From Dipetalonema caudispina (lineage: Eukaryota > Nematoda > Chromadorea > Rhabditida > Onchocercidae): a stretch of 64,000 nt of DNA. Positions within the stretch are counted from its first letter, which is position 1, and each line of letters opens with the position of its first letter. The stretch is from NCBI GenBank assembly GCA_013365325.1, contig JABVXV010000143.1, positions 1 through 64,000 on the forward strand, in the 5' to 3' direction. The position numbers were made by a program, and so were the translations under genes. The notes beneath the pieces were generated by a model that did not search any database, was not told the origin of the DNA, and saw only the letters and a program-made list of their open reading frames with translations. Positions 13,051 to 27,331 of this stretch are shown piece by piece.

Positions 13051-16000
13051 AATCGGTGATTTGTTAATATTACAGCATTAATTTCGTTCATTTCATACGA
13101 AAAATTTGTTTATTTGACTCAATTTTAGTAATAAATATCAGAAGAAGAGATTAATATTTTAGGAATAAAAAATGTTGAAATAATGGATATTATTTGCCAC
13201 TTATGGAATGATAGGAATGAAAAATGCTTCGACTGAAATTAACTCCAACCAATTTGATGTATGGTTGTATGAATGAAATGAATATCCGAGCGTAATATCA
13301 CAAGTAAAAAATGAACTGAATAAATTTTCTTTTAAGACAAAAGTTAAATATTAGTATCACAATATGTTACTAACATAGATAACATACAAAAAGCATTAAA
13401 TTGTGGAAAAAAGAAAAGAAAAACTAATTACAAGTAAGCATTAAGTCGTAGAAAATCTAATTTGCTGCTTTTTCAATTCATAGCAACCAGAAGGCGAAAA
13501 GGCAATACTTTTCTCCATCATAATTACATATAATTTCTTTTCTTTGTTTTTCGCACAAAACGAAATTTAATGAACTAAGCTTTTTTTTTACACGAAACTT
13601 AATTTTAGTGTCAAGCAACGTGGAAATTAAAAATAACACATCTAATATGTTAAAATATTATCAATTTAATTTATAATTCAGAAAATAAATTGGCGGTCGA
13701 TTTTGAATTTTATAAAGCTGATTGATCAAACCGTAATACTATTAAATGGAATTAAATTTTTCATGCAAAGATAAACAAAGTGAAGTAGTGTAGAATACAG
13801 TTTTATATTATCTACTATTACTAATTACTTTGACAGTATTTCATATAATTTTTCATTGGATGATTCAATTTTCAAAATTTCCAGAGTAAATTTTTATGAG
13901 TATTTATAATTTTAAAAACAATGAATAAAATATTTTAAAAAATGCACATATTGCACACGCACATATGTATGCATGCACAACATGTAACCGTAGAAATGTG
14001 CATGCATATGCAAATAAAAGCAGTTTTTTCTTGGTTCACTTAAAATTTACATATCCCAATATGCTGTTTAATATAAGTCTTGGTTTCATTATAACCGATC
14101 AAACACAATAAATTAAGAATCAAGCAGAAATTCAATAGCAGACAATTTCAGATTGGTTATAATTATCTGCGCATTGAGCAAAAGAGCTTATTGTCATTTT
14201 AGCACATTTAATTGTAATAGGTAATTTTAAGGGCACAAAACTTAACCAATTTAATAAAATTTTTATCTTTCTAAAACTCAATTCGACTCAAATCACCTGA
14301 AAATAATCTTTGAAATTAAATAAGTAATAGGGAAGGAAAATTAAGAGAATAAATTGGAATGTATATGGGTTTCATGACGTAAAAAGTAGGAATATAATAA
14401 CTCTTAAATATGAAAAGCAAAAATGAAATGACGTTTGAACATAGAAAATAAAATTAAATGATGTTTAAAGCACTCAATTAAAAATTTGGAAGCAAAAAAA
14501 TGGTAAATTGCAAAAAGCATGGGAGTGGTTCTTTTAGTTCAAATTCAAATTTAAATTAAAGTCAAAAATGAAAGGTCTTTCTTTTTAACTCTTTTATGTG
14601 CTTTAAACAATATATTATGTCCATTGAAATACATTGGTGATCAAATTTTTACCTTTCATTTATTCACTTTTTTTTGTTAATTTTTTCTCGTTCAAATGGT
14701 AATTTGTGAAAATGAATAAATAATATTAACAGTAATAAATTACAATTTATTTTCACATTGCAAATTTCTTTTTCTGTCGGCCATTCTATCTAATCAATAG
14801 ATTCTATCGAATCTATGCTGTTATGGAAATGAATCAAGATTTTCGAGAAATTTTCAGAAGTTTATTTGTTGAGAGATTTAGGTGAAGGGGGAGAACAAGT
14901 TCCTTATGTTAAGTTTATTTCTTTATTTATTGCAACTTGTTAAATCCATCCATTGATAGAAGGATTTTTATCATTTTTATCTCTTTAAATTTAATAATCA
15001 AAATGATCTTTCCACCTGTTTTAACAGTTATACGTATGCATTATTTTGCAGGTATTTATTTCATCTGATAGGAAAGCTGTGAAGTTTTATCTTAAATACT
15101 GCCACTGAAGATCGTTTTTAAGATCTGAAACCAGATCCTTTATGAAAGTTCTAATAATTGAAAACATTACATAGTTTTTCAATTGCTTAGTTAAAATGTA
15201 AAAATGTATTTCACAGATGAAAAAAAAGGAAAATCAAAATGACATTATTATTACATAACGATATTTACTTGAATTAGGTAAATTAGATGTTAAAGGATTT
15301 TTTAATATTTTAAACTTGGTTATATTTTCATTGTTATTTGGCAATTTTAAATCGAAATTAAATAAATGAATTCGTCATAAACAAAAAAGAAAAAATCGCC
15401 ATAATTGGCTTTTTCAATTGTGATTTGCGTTCAAACGAATTGATTATTCTTTCTGGAAGAATTTTAGTATTCATTCTTGCGTAAATGTAACTTGCAATGC
15501 TGTGGTTGAAATAAACTGCAGAACAAATTTTAGATAATACCGTTTAGTTCATATAATAGTTTCATTGCTTAATTAAAATATTAATGATCGAAGAAGAAAC
15601 ACGCTTATTTGTTAAATTTAATTTTCAAAAAGGCTATGAAAAAGAACTTTCATTTGAATAATATTGTCCCTTTGTTAGGCTCTCTCATGATAATAATAAA
15701 ACGTGAGTCTATTCTACTGATAATGCTATGATATAATTTTGGTACAATTCTTGACGACGAAACTAGCCAAAATTCTTCTACTTCATGACATTCCGATTCA
15801 TCAGTTTAGCGGTTCTTATATTAGATTAACTGTTTTGTTGTTTCATACTAATCAAAAACCGATTCAACATGGAATCAACTTGATTCTGAAGTAATGGATA
15901 ATACTGAGTTTGTTCGCGATATATATCCACGCTGTATAAATTAAATTGCACCCATATTCATTAGTTTTATTTTCTTTCAGATGCCCGATACTGCCTACTC

Positions 16001-16260
16001 ATCTTCTTTCAGATGCCCAATTTCTCTTATTTTCCATTCAAGTTTTCCTTCTTTTACGACCCATCATTTGAAATCATTCCATGTAATGTAACTTCATATA
16101 TCATCATTACAACATAACATATCTTTTTTTTCACTTGTTATTTTGTTAATTTCTTCAACTTTACGTTTCACCGCTTATCAGTAGCAGTTAATGAATTGCA
16201 CGCGTTGTATGCAAAAATTAGTTGAGCATAAAAAGCAACCGAACAAAATTAGCCAGAAAA
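13051..16260. other. Intergenic region, no gene recognised
   Basis: AT-rich sequence of about 3.2 kb between the 5' end of the small secreted protein gene and the 3' end of the channel gene, both on the minus strand. It should hold the promoter of the former and the 3' UTR of the latter. No credible exon set or repeat was found. Confidence 0.55.
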
Positions 16261-19200
16261 TTAATAAATGGTTCTGTGAAGTCGTTGAAGACGTCTTGGA
16301 CAATCGGGACACTCCTGACAGCTTACACGATCAATATGTGAAGCTTTATGATATCCTTGATATTTCTCACGTACGGCCAGATTGTGTGACTCGTCGTCGT
16401 CACGCTTCGATGAACTGCTGGATAAAGTTGGCTTATCCTAAAAAGTTAAATACTGTCTTTTAAGATATCTCTGTAATTAACTACAGTTGATTAATTCTTG
16501 AGTGTTATCTCAATTAGTTTTCTGTACATTAATGATACGTATAAGAAAATTACTGTATTCTTTTATAAACCCAATCACTTCTAATGATACTATGAATGAA
16601 TTTACCTTTAAAACGTCTTCGTGTGTGCTTATGTTGACTGCAAAACGATCACTTAGTGTAAATTTATTTGAAAATAATACTAACCATTTTGTTTCTTTCA
16701 TTAAATTCTTAATTTGAAAAGATGATTCCCGCTAAATTTTTGCTGAAATAAAAAATGTAAATTAAACCTGATCAGTCTTTTCTTCAGACATAATATCATC
16801 TTCATCATCTTCTTCTATCAAATTATCGTCATCTATTTCAGATTCTGATTCTGACATACTTTCTCGCACTGAAATATCCAATTTCTTGCAGTTAAACTTC
16901 TATAATGTACAATCTTGAACGGTAATTTATTTTATGTGTATTCTTGAAATTTATACCATTCAAATTTATACGAAGCAAATTCGTTTGAATTATTTCAAAT
17001 GCTTCAATGCATTGTTGTCATTTGTGACAACAAGCGTGGTCGTTCCAAAGCTCATTTCTGCCATTGTATGACGAGAAGTTAAATAAACACTGCAGAAATA
17101 GCTTGATGCATCTTGCGATAAAAGAGAAAATCCCTCGAGATACAAGGAACGAAGAAAGTATTTCTTTTGTTTAGAAAAACAGCCAGTCCAATTACCAGAA
17201 GTATGGGTGGTAAAATGATGCAAGCAAATTCAACAAAAGTCAATCAATTATCAGTTATTACTCCATTTTAACTGTTAGAAAGCTGTAATAAGTTGTCGAG
17301 AAAAAGCTCAAAGATTATGTTTTGATCCGCCGAACTGAATCCGAAAACATGTTTCAACTAATTGAAATATGTATAAAAATTTGCTTTAATTGGCTGATTT
17401 ATAATCAGTTCGAACTTGTAGTAATTAGATTTGTTATCACTTTCTTAAACATATATGAAAGCAAGCATTTTAAATAATGTTCGCAAACTTTTGCCTATAA
17501 CATTAATATTCGCCAATCCATAGAATTTTAAATCAAAATTATATCTTTGCTATTAAATAATTAATATTTCATAAATTTTTCCTGTCTCACGTGAATAGGC
17601 AAAAATTTGCAACGCGTGTGCAAAAAGCTATGCAAAAAGAATAAGCAAAATGCAAATGCATGAAAGCAGACTTGCTTGGACTCGTGATTGTGCAATATTG
17701 GATTGCATTTCCAGTATGCGCAGTATAGGTGATGTTAATATGTCACCCAACCGCGACGCTTCATTTTGATTTCCTGGAGACGTAGTTAGAGGCATAGAAA
17801 GCTGCTATAATAAGTGCAAGTTGCTTGCAAAACGATATTAAAATTTTCGGTACAAACAAGCTACGTACGTGAACACAGAAATCTACTTGTCACAAGCAAA
17901 GAAATCACACGAACTGCTACTTTCCTCTAAATACTCTTTTTTCCTTACCATATTAAAATAAATCCTCAGAATGAAATTATCAACGTTATCAGTTGAGGAA
18001 TAGAATATCTTACCAAGAATACCAATTTTTTGTCCAAGCCATCGTGCTTTCTGGACTACATCATCTTGCATTAATTTGAAACACATAGCAATTAATGCCA
18101 TACCGAATAACAGATATAACGCACAAACAATTAGTTTCTCTTGTGAACCTTCACCGAGACTTTGTCCGGGTACTATATCGCCGAAACCGATCGTACTGCA
18201 AATTAAAAGTAAGAAAAACTTTCAGTAAGGAATTCTCTGTAAAATTTAGAAAAGTAAAAAGTTTGATGATTTGGATTTTTATGTTTTTTTAAAACTTTTA
18301 AATATAACATCATCATTTCTGTTTGGTTATTTAATATACCATATTTCCGGACAATAACATTAGAACATACCGGTTATAGTGACATATCACCTACACAAAG
18401 AATAATCAATGTATACCGATGTATTCTAATATCTATCATTTTTCGGAAGTATTCTATACTATAATGCTTGATCGGAATTATATTATAGTAAGCAAAGAAA
18501 AGTTTGATTGTGACCGATTTAATTACCTGAATTAAAATAAAATAATAATAAAATAGATATTGTTATCGACTAATTTGCCATTGATATAGACTTACCTTAA
18601 AGTAATAAATGAGTAGTATGCACCGTCGAAAAGATTCCAATCTTCCCAAACAGCGAATAAAATAGCACCACCGGCAATAAATAAAATCACCGTGATTATT
18701 CCAACCGAAACAGGCATTTTTTCACGTTTATACGGCATACCAGCACGTATTATTGACCGTAATGACATGTCATCAGACCGTTCACTACCGGCGCTGCGAA
18801 ACGATCGGCTATCTAACATTTCTTGGCGAATTCCAAAAAATATGATATGAGCTCGTTTTTAGAACTTTATTTTACATTTATTCAAATAAATTATCAGGAT
18901 GAACCATCCAAATGTTTAGCACAATACGTTTTCAGGTGACGTAGTTGTATGTTAAAAGCAATCATTGATTCCTTTTTCAAGATATTCGTGACTTCAGTCT
19001 ACTCAGCAATTGCAAATTCAGGAACTACTTTTTGCCAATTGAATTTTTCATTTCTGTTTTTCTGGTCTCATTCAAAAATTTTTTGTCAGAATTCGCGAAA
19101 CTATTCAAGAATATTTCCGAAATATCGGCGGTAATTTATTAATGTCCATTTTTTTAGTGATCACTTAGTGGCCACGTGTGACCGACAGTAGCTATTCGAG

Positions 19201-22200
19201 GAATACGAAGAATAAGAGTTAGGAATTTTCTGATCAGAAGTAGTAGAAAGCTTTCGTTCACATTTTTCTACAATATTTATATTCTTTCTACTTAAAAATA
19301 TTTATACTTTCAGCCATCACACTAACTCTTAGCCGTATTTGTTTTGCAAGCAAAAAAGCATGACTGATACATAACATAAAGATTAACAAGTGTTGAAAAA
19401 TTATGAAAGACTTTCGTTGAAACAGTTTTTAAAATTACCGTCTCAAAAAAGAACTATTCAGAGATGGTGGCTTATTCGAGCTCATTACACGTTCAATGAT
19501 AACGCCTGTTGTTGATCGCTGTTGTGCAGCCTGTTGTGAAGGTGACGCTTCTGAATTTAATTTCTCAGCAGCTGAAAAATTCACTTATACTTTCGCTGAT
19601 TATCAAGCATCTGCTAGAACTTTTAGAATCAAGTTTTAATACTTCAATTCAAAACTATCTATTGGTCTAAACAACTGATGCTTTCAAATACAATCATAAA
19701 ATTACTCTCAAGAGTGTCATATTATGAGCAAGATCGGTTGCAAAATGACCATAAAAAATCAGCATTTGAGATTAGTAAATGGAACAATATCAGATCGTAT
19801 GAAATTTAATAAATGATTGAAGGTAACAAAACAAAAAGATACTTTCCGCATGTTCCTGTTCCTTAATTGTGGTAGCAACAGTCGTTTGTTCAGTATTGTC
19901 TGAAGTTTTTCTCTGCAATTAATCTATCTATTCCATTTTGCTAATATCCGAGGTATTTTTGATGATATCTTTTGTGAAAAGTATCTAAATTTATTTAGCT
20001 AACAAAGTTTGTCAGTGCTCCACAATAGACTTTATTAGCTCAATAAATTTTGATGAAAAAGTAGATCAAGGAGTGATCGATAAATGTCAATTTTTATTTA
20101 GCCAATAAAATTAGTTAAAAAAGATCCAAATTACACCATATATCATACCACTGATAGCAAAGTGTAGCATTAATAGCTTGTTGAATTTAAAAGGTAGGGA
20201 TTCATTCAGTCTTATCTATTCTAACTTCGATCTTTGTCAGCCTAAAGGATGTCCAGTAAATCTGATAAACAGTCTTTGCGACATGGCAAGTCGTAAGGGC
20301 CGTTTTTTTTCTTGAAGGAATAAGAGAAATATAAAGATAACCTGAGGATTAGTTTCATCTTCTTCTTCCACATTATCACTTACTGTGATTTGTGGTAGTG
20401 TTATCGAATCACTTTCTTTACTGTGCGAATTACTTTCACGTTGACTGAAACTTCGAAATTTAATTTTACAATTGTCAGAAAAACAACTCAACTAGTAACA
20501 TGATATTACCTATAATTAATTTCAACTAATAATCCATTAATATATTTTGATGACAAAGTTCAACCAATATTTGTCAACATATTTGTGACTACTAATTCTT
20601 TAAAAGAAACGAACTAACAATACCATATCTTGGTATTTAAATGTTAACATACTTTAGCTGGATGAAATATTATGTTTAAGAGTACGTAGTTAGTCAAAAA
20701 AGATGCTTTATTAGTTAAAAGTCATGAATTATTCGATAATTTCATTATCCGGGATAAATTTTAAATCATTGCAATTCAGTAATAGTAAGCATAATTAGTA
20801 AAATCAAACTATCTCTGATAACAATATTAATAATTCTAAGGATTAAGATGAATCCGAGAAGTGTTTTATCTTTTGAGTTAAGTAAACTGAAACAAAAGTT
20901 TACTTAATGGTCATTCGTGAAGATGTAACTGTTGACATGTCCTTTTCCTTTTCTTCCTTTAGTCGAGCTTTGGCTCTAACAATAATACATAATAATAATA
21001 ATAATAACAATAATATAATGATATTGAAAGTTAATAATAAGTGTTAAGTGATTATTTCTCTCAATCAATTGTTATTTTTCTAATTAAGAGTTAAAGTTGT
21101 AAGCATGTTCTTAAGGATAGACAGAGAATTAAATAATTCTTAATGAAATAAGAATACGATTAATACTTTCCTATTATCAAATATTCAGATCCACATATAA
21201 TTAGATTAATCTAGTAGAAGGAATGAAACAGAAAATTCATGAACTTGAATAATCGAAATTGTAATTTTTTGATGATAAACCTGAGCTGTGGCACTGAAAT
21301 ATGGCCAGTAACATTAGAATGTAAATTAGTTGATGTTCCAGCAGTACCACTAGCATAAGTTTTAAGTTCAACGAAGGCACCCCGTGATTTGCCATCATTT
21401 TGATAGCGTACTGGTATACCACTACCTCAAAATATTCAAAAAAAATTTTTCTTTTTTTTTAAATATAAACATAATAATTTGATTTTAAGTTAATTCATCA
21501 GTTATCATTGAAAAATGATATTATATTCATTGTGCATTAGAATTTTTGATATTTATCTGTTTAGTTCTATTTCTTGTTCATGCAACATAAATAAATTTAA
21601 ATTTTATTAAAAAACTTTTCAGTAATCAATTTTAAAATATTTAAAACAATTTCTTTCGTGTAGGAAAGAAAACCGTAAAAAATGAAGTTTTCTAGTAACA
21701 GGATTGTTTTATTTTAATAATATCAATAAATCAAGTAAAACTTAACAATTAGCTGAATTTGATAAATGTAAGAAATAAGGGACAGAATATTTTATCAAAT
21801 TAAAAATTATTAATTCTTACTATTTTATTATTCAAGTTTTAAAGTATTTCTCAACCAGTAGAGTATATTGTAACTCAGTTTTCAAACACATGAAGATTTC
21901 ACTTCTGATAATTTTAATTTTATTTTAGACATGCATAAATTATACCTTTGGAAGAGACATATGGACGTTGAGTAGCAGATCTTGGTGATAAACTACAACA
22001 ACCGCGCTTTTGTTTAGAATCACTAGTACTCTGGAGTGAAGAATCACATAATGAAACTTCATTTGAACGAATTCGACTTGCTATTCCTGTACCTTTTCTT
22101 AATGATAATCTGAAAACGTTTGCTTTTCACGTTAAAAATTCATTTTCTAAGCTTTCTTTCATGAGCACATGAAAATTCTTCAATAATTTTCTTTTCTTGC

Positions 22201-25200
22201 CACTTTTCTTTAAATAAAATACTTAAAATTGAAACCGAAACATCTCTAATTACATCTATGCAAAAAAGATATAACTACCTAATATCTATAAGAAATAAGT
22301 TTTATATGTATTCTTCGACGAATCTTTGCGAAACAATTTACTTGTGGTTGGTATCATAAGATGTTCGAATGTTGTGAGCAGCGAAATTTTTACGTCCTGG
22401 TAATGAAGCTGTGTCAAATTTGTTACTAAAGCTTCGTGAGCTACGGATACTTTTCGTATCGCTCAAATTACTCTTCATACGTGCTCCGTGCATTCTCGTC
22501 AAACTTCCGTGTCGACGTATCCCAGAATAACGTTGATTATAGCGACTTGGTGGAACTAAACATACAATTAAATCATGATGGTTACTCTTCATTAAAAATG
22601 CTTAAACTTCATGAGATAAAGCAGAATTTACCGCGCTAAATATTTGATACATATGAAGTAAAAGTAGTTTTGTTGAATACAAATGAAGGAAAATTTCAAG
22701 ACGAAAACTTAAAGTTTTTCAAAAGTGAATTTACAATATTATCAATTTTCGATTTTAACAAAATTTGTTTGTTCATTATACAACATGACGAGAATTTCCC
22801 ATCCTGCAAAAGAAGAAAAAAACAAATAAATTCGTTTTCGAACTGAAATTAATAAATAAATTTGATAGAAGTTTTTTATATTAAATTAAAACGAAAAAAA
22901 AAGAAATTCACCTCTTCGAGCATTTACTGGTGCATTGGGATGATAGCGGAAACTAATTGCTGAACGACAAACACGACGGCGATTTTGTTGCCATCGGCAA
23001 TATGCACAGCAAACTTTGAAATATACAAATGTAAATACCTACAACAAACTTTACTGAATGATACATCAGTACATGAAAAATCTTTCAGTAAATATAGAAC
23101 GCTACCATCTTTGATAATTACTGCTTGATAAAATCGGAATTATTGCAATAACAGCGACTGGCAATTTTGCTATAATTTCAAAGAATAAGTTTTTTTTTTT
23201 GAAGCATTTGTGGGCTACAATTGACAGATATATGAAATTTGGTACAAATTTAGCAACCGATACGGTAAGCTCCTTCCAAGACGATTAACCTACCATACTC
23301 TAATACTGGGACTGAAATTCCACTTAATCCCTTCCTTTCCATCATCCAAAGTCATTCTGCTCATTACTTTTGGATAATCATTAATGACATATAAAACTGA
23401 GCAAAATAAAATATGTGTGCAGCAGAGTGAAATAACATTATAAGAACATTTCGAAATTGATCATTTTCAATGGAATTATGTAAATTTCACTTCCAACTTC
23501 ATTAATTTCAATGTAAAAGAAATTTAGATAGAAGATTATAAGTGTTCTTTTATTCATTGTTCATTGCTGTCGTCATCCAATAAATAAAAAAATCTTTTTT
23601 AACGAAAAAAACGAAATCAATATTTTTGAATTTTTCATCCTAATGAATATTTAATAGTGATAACATGTGATTAGTTGATTTAATGAGTGAAGAATTATAC
23701 AATGTATTGATGCTGTTTTGATTTCAGAGAAAGAATAAGCCAAGAATATCTTAATCTAAAATAATAATATTCTTTATAAGAGGAGATCATAATGAGAGAT
23801 AAAATAAATCTGAGATATTTTCTTTTGTCTATAAAATGATTTAAACTTTATAGCAAATAAGAAGAGGAAAGATTTGAGAAGAAAAATAGAAATGAGAAGC
23901 TTAGGTTGATAAAATAAAAGTCAATATATTATAATGGGATAGTGTTTGCTTGAATAAAATATAAAAAGATACCATTTTATCATCATTCCTAACAATTTTA
24001 TGATAATTGCAATTATTATTACTTGAGCAAGGCTTTCGGCAATATTTGCCAAGCAGAGCAACATGAGAGGTATACCAATCATTGCATACAACATTGTCAT
24101 ACCACGTCCCAAAGGTGTTTTTGGGCAGATATGGCCATACCCTAGAAGTTATCCATCAATATTTTATTCTAAAACTTCAAATTTTATTCTAAAATAATCA
24201 TAGAGTTTAAAGGTTGGATGTTTTGCTATATCAAAGTTAAATGCAAATGTCATATCTGGCCCCCCATATAGTTTTGCATTTTTATAGTAGCTAATATTAC
24301 TTAGCCAAACAAAAAGAAAGGGTTTTTTTGAGTTTGAAATGAAAAACAAACGCCAAACTCCATTAAAAACAAGTACGAATTGGGTTGAGAAATTGAATTT
24401 TTCTTCAGATAACTTTTTTTAAATGAAAGGTTAGCCTCCTGACAGTTTTATTTTTCACTCCAAGATATCGATTATCTTTTTTAAGTTTCAAAAAAAAAAA
24501 AAAAATGCTCAAACAAAAATGCATGCACGTCACTATGTCAAAAAGTAATCCATAACGATGGTAAAGTTTGACGTTTGTTTCATTTCAAGCACAAAAAATC
24601 CTTCCTTTTTGTTTAGCTAAGTCACATTGGTTTCTATCAAAATGCAAAACTTACATAAGTCAAGTAAAAGTTATGGGAATTCCATCATTTCAAGGCTATT
24701 TCGTAATTAGTAAATACTTCTAGCAGGGACGAAAATTTTTTCCAAGCAATTAATATCAAGATTTGTAATGATTTAATAATGTTATGATAAGGATGGAATT
24801 ATAATTACAAATATATAATTAATAGAAAACTTGCCGATAGTTGTGAAAACAGTTATTGAAAATAACAAAGCACCGGAAAATGTCCATTGATAATTTGGTG
24901 TTACCACATCTTTATCATCATAGCCTTAAAATTAAATCAGTAATTCAACATTGTACAGATAAAGTATAATTTCAGAGGGGAATTTTATTATTCAAAATTT
25001 GAAACCTTCAAAGTTAACAGCATTAACAAGTTGTAATTCAAAAATTTTGAGCAACTGATGTGCTTTGTTTTTCACTTCCGCTTCTTCGATCACATCGCTT
25101 GAATCGATGAACCTATACAGCTCATTTACTACCTGAAAAAGAGAGTTATTACTGAAATAGAAAAAGGACGCAAATGGAATCGAAAATGAAAAGAAAATTC

Positions 25201-25346
25201 CAATCGAATTTAGGATTAAAAATTGAAATTGAGAAAGACTTGGTGACGCTAAGAGGCCATAATGAATAAAGGTTGAATATTTCAGAGAACTTCTCAACTC
25301 AATTTTGCAACAATTTTGTTCTTCCTAACTAAATGTAGTACACACA

Positions 25347-25390
<44 letters not shown>

Positions 25391-27331
25391 CACGCACTAT
25401 TTTTTCAGAAATTATCAAATAAATGTATAGTGCCCAATGGCGCTTACAAAAAAAGTGGCCTTGAAGTAGTGGCAAAATATGAGTTGTAAAAAAGAAAAAG
25501 AAAACAACCACGATTTATCATAATAGCTTTAAGGCTTTATTAGAATAAGTAGAAAGAAATGAGTTAGCTAGTTGATTTTTAAATTTCACAAATTTTCGGA
25601 GATAATAATAACAATGTCAATTGTCGTCAAAGCTTGATTCGTGAACCAGTAGATATTTCCTTTTCTCTTTGATATTTTTTCTAAATCTTTGGACCAAATT
25701 CCAAAATTTCAAAATATGAATTGGATGGTTTCTTCCAAAATAAAGTCCACTATGATCTGTGACGAGCATAATTTTCCCCAATATATATAGTTATGAGTAA
25801 AATATATTAGTTTAAATTTTTTTTGGAAATTATTAAAGTTGTATCAAATTAATGATCAATACATTTTATGATAAGAAGTGAGAAATTTTGACAAAAAATT
25901 TTACCATTAATGGCATTTATTCTCGAGAAAATTAAAAAGGAAATAAAAAATGTCGTTTTTTTTTTAAATAAAAAAGAAAATTGTAACACAAATTTTTTCT
26001 GAGAGCATTTAAAGTGATTTATGGCAGGGAAGAAGTAAAGTCATATTACAGACTTATGTATTCAACAAGTTGTTACATGATGGAGGAAAGCTGCGGAGAT
26101 AAGGAAGATAAGACTTATTAGCTACGAGAGTAGTTAGTTTTATTCGAAACTGCAATTTTCGGGAGTATTTTCAGAATAATTTCAGAGAAATAAAAATGAA
26201 ACTTTTTTTTAGCACTTTTTAAAAATAGGTGTAAATGTTAATCATTTATTTAATTTAATCTTTTATTTAATTTCATATGCCCAAACACCGTACCTTTTGT
26301 TAAATCCTTAATTATTAATTAGTTAAGGATCGATTTCTTCATTCAATTCATAATATCATTCAATTCAAGTCAGAAATTATGGGAAAAAATTATGCTCTAT
26401 TCCCTCGTTATTGTAAAATTAAATATCAATGTTGGTATTCAAAAAACGGCTTAATTTTTAAGTAAACTATTGTAATTCATACATTTAGCAATTGATAAAA
26501 AATTTGAGTTAAGAAATTTCTCCCAAAATGAGGAAAATATAAAACAAAGTTAAAATAGAAATTTGAAGAGTGCTTCAACAAACTTGCCGTCCAGGTATCA
26601 TTTTCTATATGCCCTTGAAATTTCAATTCTTCCGGATATTCAATTTCGCGAAACATAAATGCTCCGAGAACAGCGTATGCAGCAACTAATGCACACAATC
26701 CGATGTGTGAAATGGTAAATCCGAAGAACTATAATGAATGAATGGATTTATCTTTTTTTATTTGAAGGAAAAGCTTAAGGTAATCATTTCTTCATGCAAT
26801 CTTGCCAAATTTAAGTTTAATTTGAAAAGAAAAATGAAGAAAAATTTTGTTTCAAATTGGATCTACAAGTCAAAATCAAAACAACGATTTTCGATATCAA
26901 ATAATTTCATGAAGACTTCACAATAAATCAAAAATTTTTTCTCATCTATTTCATTGACTTTCGATGTCAACCTAAAAAAGCTGCATTTCAAGTTTGCTGT
27001 TCAAAAAAAAGTTCTAATAAAACACCAAAAACCTTTCATATAACAAATTATTTTCAATCTATTGACAAAAAATGAATTGTCAATTAAATTCATATAGTTT
27101 TCTAATTCAACCTACTTGATTATCATGGATCACATTTAATATATTATTTTATACATAATTTTGCCTTTTAATGGTAAAAATAATAAAAATTGAAAGTCTT
27201 GCTAATATCAATAACTATTATATATTTGAGTGGCATAATTCAAACTTAATTGCACAGTTAAAATTTTGGAAAGATACCTTTTTTAGGAAATTTATTGTTC
27301 GCAAGCAGCATGATCGAATTTCGTCGCACAT
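16261..27331 (-). CDS. TWK-type two-pore-domain potassium channel (16 exons, 714 aa)
   Basis: Exons (minus): 27331-27278, 26728-26588, 25132-25006, 24924-24835, 24141-24023, 23038-22912, 22555-22342, 22109-21946, 21425-21281, 20444-20342, 19912-19843, 19571-19439, 18793-18596, 18195-18014, 16868-16768, 16437-16261; all phases agree. M1 is about 19-44; an extracellular loop has an N-D-T sequon at 61-63 and a helical segment; filter 1 is TIGYG at 136-140; M2 is about 151-177. A Ser/Arg-rich cytoplasmic loop spans about 178-523. M3 is 524-545, filter 2 is TIGFGD at 563-568, M4 is about 583-604, and the tail is acidic then Cys-rich. Two M-P-M units of this kind define K2P leak channels of the plasma membrane in nerve or muscle. 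Introns 2 and 4 use GC donors. The first exon is short; more 5' exons may exist, and the exact C. elegans twk counterpart was not identified. Exon 13 could start further upstream. Confidence 0.92.
17672..17773 (-). CDS. Candidate cassette exon in the channel C-terminal tail
   Basis: This 102-base stretch lies between exons 14 and 15 of the potassium channel. It starts after GTCTCCAG and ends before GTCTGC. Its phases (two leading bases, one trailing base) let it be skipped or included without frame change, adding 34 residues that include [18 protein letters not shown] and a Gln/Ser-rich part. Base composition is clearly richer in G+C than the surrounding intron, as for true exons. If not spliced out, the frame runs to a TAG at about 17620, so it could also serve as an alternative last exon. 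Confidence 0.5.
20981..21017. repeat. (AAT)n-like microsatellite
   Basis: Interrupted AAT repeats in the intron between channel exons 9 and 10. Confidence 0.85.
25341..25388. repeat. (CA)n microsatellite
   Basis: About 24 CA units with one interruption, in the second intron of the potassium channel gene. The minus-strand reading frame across it is a product of the repeat, not a gene. Confidence 0.96.

Noticed and set aside
16191..16463. Plus-strand ORF of 90 codons
   Set aside because: It lies opposite the last exon of the potassium channel; the minus-strand reading joins in phase to the other exons.
17140..17220. Minus-strand hydrophobic frame ([15 protein letters not shown]) as an extra channel membrane segment
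   Set aside because: It lies in the tail region after M4, has no good acceptor and soon reaches a stop.
25329..25511. Minus-strand ORF ending in Cys-Val repeats
   Set aside because: It is produced by the CA microsatellite inside a channel intron.
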